From Cotesia glomerata (lineage: Eukaryota > Arthropoda > Insecta > Hymenoptera > Braconidae), in NCBI RefSeq assembly GCF_020080835.1, contig NC_058162.1, positions 24,211,885-24,275,884 of the forward strand: DNA of 64,000 nucleotides. The letters run 5' to 3'. The position numbers and the translations under genes were made by a program. Below, one piece after another: positions 58,001 through 64,000 of this stretch (the first letter of the stretch is position 1; each line of letters begins with the position of its first letter). The notes under the pieces are model-generated. The model was not told the DNA's origin and searched no databases. It saw only the letters and a program-made list of their open reading frames with translations.

Positions 58001-59474
58001 TTAAAAATAATTTTCTACACTTACACTGAGAAAAAAAAATACTTTTATTAAGAAAATTTTGTTGATACAAGAATTTATGTTCTTGAAAATTTTTAAGAAT
58101 ATATATTCTTAACTCAAGAAATTGTTAAATTGATTGAAATAATTTTTACTTAACTTAATTTTACTTAACAATTTAAATAAAGCTATTCTTTTGTTTGTCT
58201 ATTATCCAAAGATAAATATTGATGTTCTTCTCTTTAGAAATTAATAATTAATAATAATAAAATATTTGATCGTCAGGGAGTTTCTTGAGCCAAGAAATTG
58301 TTAATTGAGTAAAAGTATTTTTTTTCTTAGTGTAGTTTATTTTAATTTTCTAAATTATAAAAATTATTTCTTTTTCCCTAAGATTCCAAGTTACAATTTA
58401 TCTTATAAATCCAAAACTAAAATTTTTTTCAACTTCTTAATTATATAAACCATTTACAATATCATTATATTATATTATTTACAATATCAATATATTATAT
58501 AACCATTTAGAATATTAAATATTCTTGTAAATTGCCGAGGGCATTTCTTTACAAATAAATAAATTATTCCAGGTCTTGGATCCGTCTGAACGTGGGCCTG
58601 GTAGTATCCGTAAAACTCTTCGGCGTAGCCGACAAGAAGCTTTTAAAAAAGCTCTGTGACGTGAACAAGAAGCTCTACGCTGTAACATTGGTGGGCAACA
58701 TAGTCTGGCTGCCCAGCAAGTTCCTCAGCGAGAACATCCCAGCCGAAACCAGTCCAGTGAATAACACCGTCGGCGAGCGAGTTTTAAGCAACAGGATGCA
58801 AAAGCTGTCAGTAACCTGCGGCGGTTTGATAAACAAGTCAATGACCTGGTGCGTAGAAGCCAAGAACTTGCTCTGCGGCGTTGAGTTCCAGATCTCGGAC
58901 ATCAAGAAGCAGTACTTGCTGATCAAGGAAGCAGTTACTTTAATGTCCCAGATAAACGAGCAGGTGTCCTTTATTACAAACGTCCACGCTTCGCTGGCGA
59001 AGCCGATGAACAGGAGCACAGTCCAGCTGATCTGTCGAATGATCGAAGTCCAGCGAACCCTGGAGACAACAGTCTACACTTTGGGACCTATGGTAGTCCA
59101 AGCTCAGAGCAGAGGTCTTCAATATTTAAGCTACGAGATCCTCGTCATCTTGGAGAACGCTCGCAAAGGCTTGCTGCAGAAAGACCAGGGTTATAGAAGA
59201 GAAAAGCTGGACGCTCTTTCTTTGACCTGCTTGAGCATGAAGTTGATTAATGGACCTGGTTCAGCAGACAGAAGGTTGATCGTCCGCTGCGCTTTGAGCT
59301 GTGTTAGGCAACTTGCCGATGCCTTTAAAGATGAAGAAGTCATAAAGTTGAAGCAGAAGCTGGATGACTATGACATCATTGCTGATTTGCACGCTAATAT
59401 TGCAGAAGCTTGCGATTATTCAGTGCTGCTGCATCACCAGTCGATGATTCCTGCCTACTTGATGCTTGTAACAG
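55089..59474 (+). CDS. WASHC4: WASH complex subunit 4 (SWIP), first two coding exons
   Basis: WASHC4 is a large scaffold subunit of the WASH complex, which drives Arp2/3 actin assembly on endosomes. Exon 1 (55089-55921) begins MIESPGWSTERDKEIHKAAG and contains VQLRKYSKLFNRL, LVEMENKNLSKLLATVAATC, LVTLDEIVDALPMI and VMHNPGKFAVSEAKL. Exon 2 (58573-59474) continues in phase across the split codon as INK-SWIRLNVGLVVSVKL, followed by LYAVTLVGNIVWLPSKFL and STVQLICRMIEVQRTLE. Both match the amino half of the family in order. The joined piece is about 578 residues against roughly 1170 for the usual protein, so further exons should lie beyond the window. I end exon 2 at the donor 'acag|gtaaat'; reading on would give a stop at 59531. 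The 2.65 kb intron holds a tandem duplication. Confidence 0.9.
56389..58052. repeat. Tandem duplication of ~830 bp in WASHC4 intron 1
   Basis: Units 56389-57216 and 57217-58052 are direct repeats (for example 'acataacttgggtacttttt', 'gacaaatataaagatatac'-like stretches and 'tcgctaaattctaatctatt'). The nonamer aaaattttg occurs at both starts and directly after the second unit (58053-58061). The second unit has a 71-codon open frame (57341-57556, MTEQIYRTNK...) of unknown nature; the first unit has a stop in it (act-tga), so it is probably not a gene. Confidence 0.8.
58024..58332. mobile_element. Tc1/mariner-type MITE, 'cactgagaaaaaa' ends
   Basis: Ends 'cactgagaaaaaaaaatact' and 'agtattttttttcttagtg' are inverted repeats, flanked by TA. 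The interior has paired 'ctcaagaaattgttaa' words. The left end of this MITE is also present at the end of the first tandem unit (about 57189-57225). Confidence 0.75.
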
Positions 59475-59533
59475 GTAAATCCTTAGTTCATAAGCTTGTC
59501 GGAATTTTTATTGAGGAAATATTAGAATTGTAA

Positions 59534-60744
59534 TTAATTAAAATTAAAAGAACTTAATTGCCTTTAACAATTTATAAGAAAAGAAAATATATTTTAATTA
59601 AATAACAATATGATAAATACAGAGTAACGTAGTCAATTTTTGCATTGAATATTATAAATGAAAATTAATTGAGCGATAGTGAACGAACGGTCGGTAAATC
59701 AAATAGCGAACTAAATAATACAAAGCTAGATCTCCTTTCTGGGTAAATTGTCATCGTCCAGGAGTCTCTGACTCGGTTTGCGTACCAACAGTATTTCGGT
59801 AAAAGGCGAAGAAGATACTCTGATAGCTATTTCATACTATAACTTTCAGGTAACCTAGTGCCGCGAATTATAGATAGCTTGACGAAAAGTAGCTGGCAAT
59901 AAGTTTTATCTACAAGTTATCGTAAAGTTACACTGTAAAAAAAAAAAACCGGTGTGAGTCCATGCGGTGTACGGTGTTAAAAATTCCGGTGTTAAATTCA
60001 ACACCGAAATCGGTGTAGCAGTAACACCGGTCGCGGTGTAAATATTTTTTTTCGGTGTTAAATCGGTGTTATAAATTTTCCGGTGTTGATAATATTTTAA
60101 GTAACACAATTTTCATAATTAAACTTTTTATGTTTAATAATTAAAGAAAGTTTAAAATAATAAAATATAAAGTAGATAAAAGTTTTTGATTAAAATAAAT
60201 ACACTGTAAAAAATTTCGATGTAAAAATGGACCCAGAGCACTTTACATCGCGGTGTAGTGTGAAATAATGGTGTGAAATTCTCTCGGTGTAAATTTTCGA
60301 TCCGTGTTACTTTAACACCATTATTAAAGGACAATTTTAGGACATAATATAGATAATCGGGAACTCTAAAATAGTGGATTTTAGTCATTATTTCATAACT
60401 TTTAAGTATTTTTTTTAAGATTTTCGGAATACTTCTAAGATAATTTTAGAATCAATGCAATTTATTTGAAGCAATTTAGTTAAAATTTTGTCCTTAAATC
60501 TTATGTGGAACCTTTTTTGAATAATCTTAAAACATTTTTTTAACTATTTGAGAACAAATTTTGAATACTTTTGAGACATTTTTCGGATATTTTTGAGGCA
60601 ATTTTGGAACATTTTTTGGACAGTTTTAGAGTGTTTTTACAACAAATTTGAAACATTTTTAGAACAATTTTACGACAATTTTGAACGTTTTTTAAATGAT
60701 TTTCATATAGATAATTTATTTTTGCACAGCTGTAGATTTTTCAT
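59534..60744. repeat. Repeats downstream of WASHC4 exon 2
   Basis: From 59931 a 'cactgtaaaaaa' end is followed by many 'cggtgtta' words, and a second such end starts at 60189 ('cactgtaaaaaatttcg', then 'ttacatcgcggtgtag'). Both are preceded by TA. From about 60480 to 60700 the DNA is a degenerate short-period repeat of 'gaacaatttt / gagacattttt' words with spacing near 18 bp. No exon of WASHC4 is recognised here. Confidence 0.55.
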
Positions 60745-62297
60745 GTTTATTTATTTATTTATTTATTTATTTAATAAACAAACCCAACAGCCTAGGCCAT
60801 TAACAGGGTTAATAGTACAGTAGTTAGTATACAAAGATAGTTTTTGATGTATGACAAGATGACTTATAACTAGCATAGTGATTTCACATATAAACTTTGA
60901 AATACTAAAATACTAAGTGAATGCTCTAGCGATAAGTTAGCTATTGCAATTCATTCACAATAATAATCAAAAAGAAAGAAAGAAAGAAAAAACAAAACAA
61001 AAAAAAAAAAAAAAAACAAAGTATAAAACAGAATAGCAATACTCCTTATAAAATAACAATACTCCTTATTACCAATACACAATTGCACATCATCAACTCC
61101 ACTTAATTACTAATTTGCCAAGTAATGCTGTTATATATCCATGAGGACAATCAAACGGATCGAGTGAAGCTTCTAATTGACAAAAACGATTCACTGCACC
61201 AGAGATGCGATAGATCGGCGCTGCCTGAGATAAGTTAGATTTAGCAATAAGTATATACATTGGTACTTGACTTCTTATACCTAAGACTGGTATCCTAAAT
61301 TTAAACAATGATAGTAGTTGAGGACAGTCTACCAAGTTATTGAACAGTTTAGTTGCAAAGGAGAATTCTGTACATACTCGTCTTTCTTCAAGAGTAAGAT
61401 ATTCGCACTCATTACAGAGCGTTAGATTTGCGATTCCCCGAGCTGGATAATGTCCAGTTTTTTTTCCAAATTAAAAATTTTAAAAAATCTTCTTTGAACT
61501 CTCTCAATTTTAGTGGACTGTCCTGACTGAGTGGGAGACCATACCAATGAAGCATACTCGAGTTTCGGTCTAACAAAGGTATTATACAATATTCTAATGG
61601 CATAAAGATTATTAAAATTTTTTGAAATTCGAGTAATGAACCCTAGGGTTTTCCATGCTTCTGATATAATGTTGTTGATGTGCATAGCAAAAGTAAGTTT
61701 ACTGTCAAACGTTACTCCAAGTATTTTGACTGATGTACTTTTATTTAAAATTTTACCAGACATGTTATAGTTAAAAGTAATAGGATTTTGATTTCGAGTG
61801 ATTGTTAAAATGATGCATTTATCAGCATTGAGTTTCAGCTTATTGTCTCCACACCACTGAACCAAGTATTCAATGTTACGCTGTAGAAATGCGCAATCAT
61901 ATACATTGCGTATTCTCATATAAAGCTTTGAATCATCCGCAAATAAATCAAAGAAACAAGAAGTATGTTGTGCTAGATCATTGATAAAGACAAGAAACAA
62001 GAGAGGACCAAGGTTTGATCCTTGAGGTACTCCTGAGGTAGAAATATAGGGCTTAGATCGATGTCCCATATAGTATACAATATTTTTCCTGCTGACTAGG
62101 TATGAAGTTAATAAGCACATAAGGTGAGTAGTTAGTCCTAGCGCACGCAGTCTATCAAGTAATATTCCTTTGTCTACTTTATCAAATGCTTTAGCAAAAT
62201 CTGCACAAAATACATCAAGTTGTTCTCTAGCAGCAAGAGTCTCATTAGCAAGCTGAGTGAAATATATTAAATTAGTTACTGTTGAGCGTTTGGGCAT
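60745..62297 (-). pseudogene. Non-LTR retrotransposon ORF2, endonuclease deleted
   Basis: The minus strand encodes a reverse transcriptase starting within the fingers/palm: FMPKRS-like start, CADFAKAFDKVDKGILLDRL, SGVPQGSNLGPLLFLVFIND, the catalytic FADD box (DLFADDSKLYM), VKILGVTFDSKLTFAMHINN and SLVWSPTQSG. A frameshift at about 61470 breaks it, and the C-terminal part continues at 61093-61335 (PMYILIAKSNLSQAAPIYRI). The 3' end is 'aataaacaaacccaacagcc' on the + strand, bordered by a 'ttta' repeat (60744-60775). Only about 120 bp separate it from ORF1, so the endonuclease and the RT start have been lost in an internal deletion. Confidence 0.85.
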
Positions 62298-62418
62298 AAA
62301 ACCATGCTGAAGAAAACCACAGAAGATTCAATGAAGACCTGATTGAGCTTCGTATTGAGACCACGCACATTTTGATAGTACACCGAATAGTTCGTTAGCA
62401 GGATACTTTCATAAAGAG

Positions 62419-63363
62419 TTATTGATCTTTGTTCATCTTGTTCAGAACCGAAGTTCGAGCATGCTGAACTATAAGTTGACGCGTTCCCCTGGTCACTATC
62501 TTCAAGTTCTTCTCCCCCGCTGAAGTACGCCGCTCCATCTCCTCTTTCAAGGCCAAGTACTCCCGTCTCTGCGCCGGTGTTTGATCTCGAGCAATTATCA
62601 ACTGCTGGAGCGATACTGGTAGTCTCTTCTGGGTCTTGGATTTGATATATGCCTGCAGGATGATATCAGCTGATTCAGAATTATTGAAAATAATTTTTAC
62701 CGGACGTGGAGATGTACTATTCAATAATAATTTACCAACACGCATGCATTTAAATTTTATTTTTAGAGTAGCTATTGTTTTGTTCAATAATTTACAGAAA
62801 CAGTCTGTGATTCTCGCATGGAGATTACCATTTTCTGATTCCGAAGAATCATCCTCCGGGAGTTCATAAACCATGAGATTCGACCGCCTGCGTAGTCTAT
62901 CCTCAAATTCCTTGAATACATCATGAGACGCCCCTGCTACTGACTGGGCCCCAGAAGCCGATGATACAATACTGTTAACCTTCTCTTTAAGCTTGACAAT
63001 TTCACAGTGCTCACTAATTCCTCTGGTGGAGAAATCTTTCAAATATGTATCCAAATTATCCAGTCTGATTTCTACATTATCTAGCCGTCTTGCTAGTGGA
63101 GTTGATTCATCTCTAAATGCCTGCTGGATATCTTCAAGCGTGAACTGATGCGTTCCACCGGTATTCGTTGATTTACCGCGTCCCGGGCCACAGCATCGGG
63201 TGAATCCGCCATTTTTGGTTAGTGCTTCAGTGTTGACACACGCCGTGTGAAAACAACTCAGGCATTTAGGGCAGTTGACAGATTTGTGTAATATGGGTAC
63301 ATTACAAGCCCTGCACGACACATCCACTTGACAGTCAGTAAATGATGCATTACACTCATCCAT
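62419..63363 (-). CDS. Retrotransposon ORF1 protein (PHD-like finger, coiled coil)
   Basis: 314 residues, open from start to stop. The amino end has a PHD/RING-like zinc-binding pattern: CRACNVPILHKSVNCPKC, CFHTAC and a later CC pair. The middle (residues about 75-150) is charged and probably coiled-coil (PLARRLDNVEIRLDNLDTYL, EIVKLKEKVNSI). The carboxyl part (FEDRLRRRSNLMVYELPEDD, then RVGK, RPVKIIFNNSESADIIL) resembles the RNA-binding ORF1 domain found in L1- and CR1/jockey-type elements. Such proteins package the element RNA. It is the first ORF of the element whose ORF2 remnant lies at 60745-62297. The frame is intact although ORF2 is not. Confidence 0.85.
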   Translation of the reverse strand: MDECNASFTDCQVDVSCRACNVPILHKSVNCPKCLSCFHTACVNTEALTKNGGFTRCCGPGRGKSTNTGGTHQFTLEDIQQAFRDESTPLARRLDNVEIRLDNLDTYLKDFSTRGISEHCEIVKLKEKVNSIVSSASGAQSVAGASHDVFKEFEDRLRRRSNLMVYELPEDDSSESENGNLHARITDCFCKLLNKTIATLKIKFKCMRVGKLLLNSTSPRPVKIIFNNSESADIILQAYIKSKTQKRLPVSLQQLIIARDQTPAQRREYLALKEEMERRTSAGEKNLKIVTRGTRQLIVQHARTSVLNKMNKDQ

Positions 63364-64000
63364 TGTAATATATATTTATGCCGCTAGGGGTCAGCACATA
63401 CCACTAAAAATTTGTCCAGTAGTATCTTGTTACTGATAATAATAATAATATTACTCCTCAATATTGAGGGTTATCTCCAAGAGTCATACAAAAAAGAAAA
63501 TTTAGTATGAAAAGAAAATATTTATAACACCATTTTATATCACACTACGTTCTAAATATTTTTATACTCAATTACAAACATCTTATTTAATTAATGATTC
63601 ACTAGTTAAATAATAGAGCGGTAAAGACTGGGGACACACTTTTACGCACATTCACTCAGTTGTGGCCATCTTGCCATATATCTTAATCTCATTTATATCA
63701 TAATATATATTTATATATATATCATAATCTCATTTAAAACATCCATTATATTATGAGAAACATCATGGTTACGATAAAAATAATTATTATATTGTTCCTA
63801 AACATTTAATATTGTAAATACTATTTAACTTGTTGTATAACATTCATTAAATCGATTTCTGCGTAATTTTATAAATTGAAAATTCTTAAATAAATGTTAC
63901 TTGTCTCATTTTGATAATTATTGAATATTAATTGTGTTTTATGGATCATGTAATATTCATACTCCGATACGGTGTAAAATTATTCTACTGTTACACCGGT
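63364..64000. other. Retrotransposon 5' region and window end
   Basis: The 5' untranslated part of the retrotransposon probably extends to about 63670 ('gactggggacacactttta', 'cagttgtggccatcttgcc'). The rest is AT-rich. The last 35 bases ('gatacggtgtaaaa' and 'ctgttacaccggt') look like the start of another 'cggtgt' element as at 59931. No gene is seen. Confidence 0.45.

Overview
The window is AT-rich nuclear DNA from an insect. The genes have introns and metazoan relatives: an axonemal dynein chain, ribosomal protein L23a, C2H2 zinc-finger proteins and WASHC4. The noncoding DNA is saturated with non-LTR retrotransposons, TTAA-site and other terminal-inverted-repeat elements, foldback palindromes and a degenerate P-superfamily transposon with a THAP domain. 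A parasitoid-wasp-like hymenopteran would fit the composition and repeat load, but I cannot prove the species from sequence alone. I see no bacterial operons, CRISPR arrays or viral genes.

Layout. (1) 1-8551: the last exons of an axonemal dynein intermediate chain (DNAI4/WDR78, + strand); its final intron is swollen by a 4.2 kb nested transposon. (2) 8607-10330: a palindrome-rich repeat block. (3) 10348-11757: an intact RPL23A gene (- strand). (4) 12093-16693: a diverged third RPL23A-like copy (- strand), with exon 2 split by a TTAA-flanked element. (5) 16715-25704: a 9 kb P-superfamily element with a broken THAP transposase, its right half filled with elements nested inside one another. (6) 26214-30943 and 32343-40613: two tandem zinc-finger genes with the same three-exon architecture; their long introns house retrotransposons and DNA transposons. 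(7) 40639-45392: a second palindrome array (five units instead of one) and a second intact RPL23A, duplicated from block 2-3 but with a different first exon. (8) 45393-55088: gene-free repeat territory. (9) 55089-59474: the first two coding exons of WASHC4 (SWIP), which should continue past the window. (10) 60745-63363: a non-LTR retrotransposon with an intact ORF1 and a deleted ORF2.

The host genes look like unrelated housekeeping, ciliary and trafficking genes; they do not form a pathway. The interesting biology is in the repeats: a family resemblance among elements whose terminal 'word' is reiterated inside them, GC-rich alternating hairpin modules, a roughly 200 bp inverted-repeat module that fills almost every intron and often lies next to splice donors, and the recent duplication that copied RPL23A exons 2-4 together with its downstream array.
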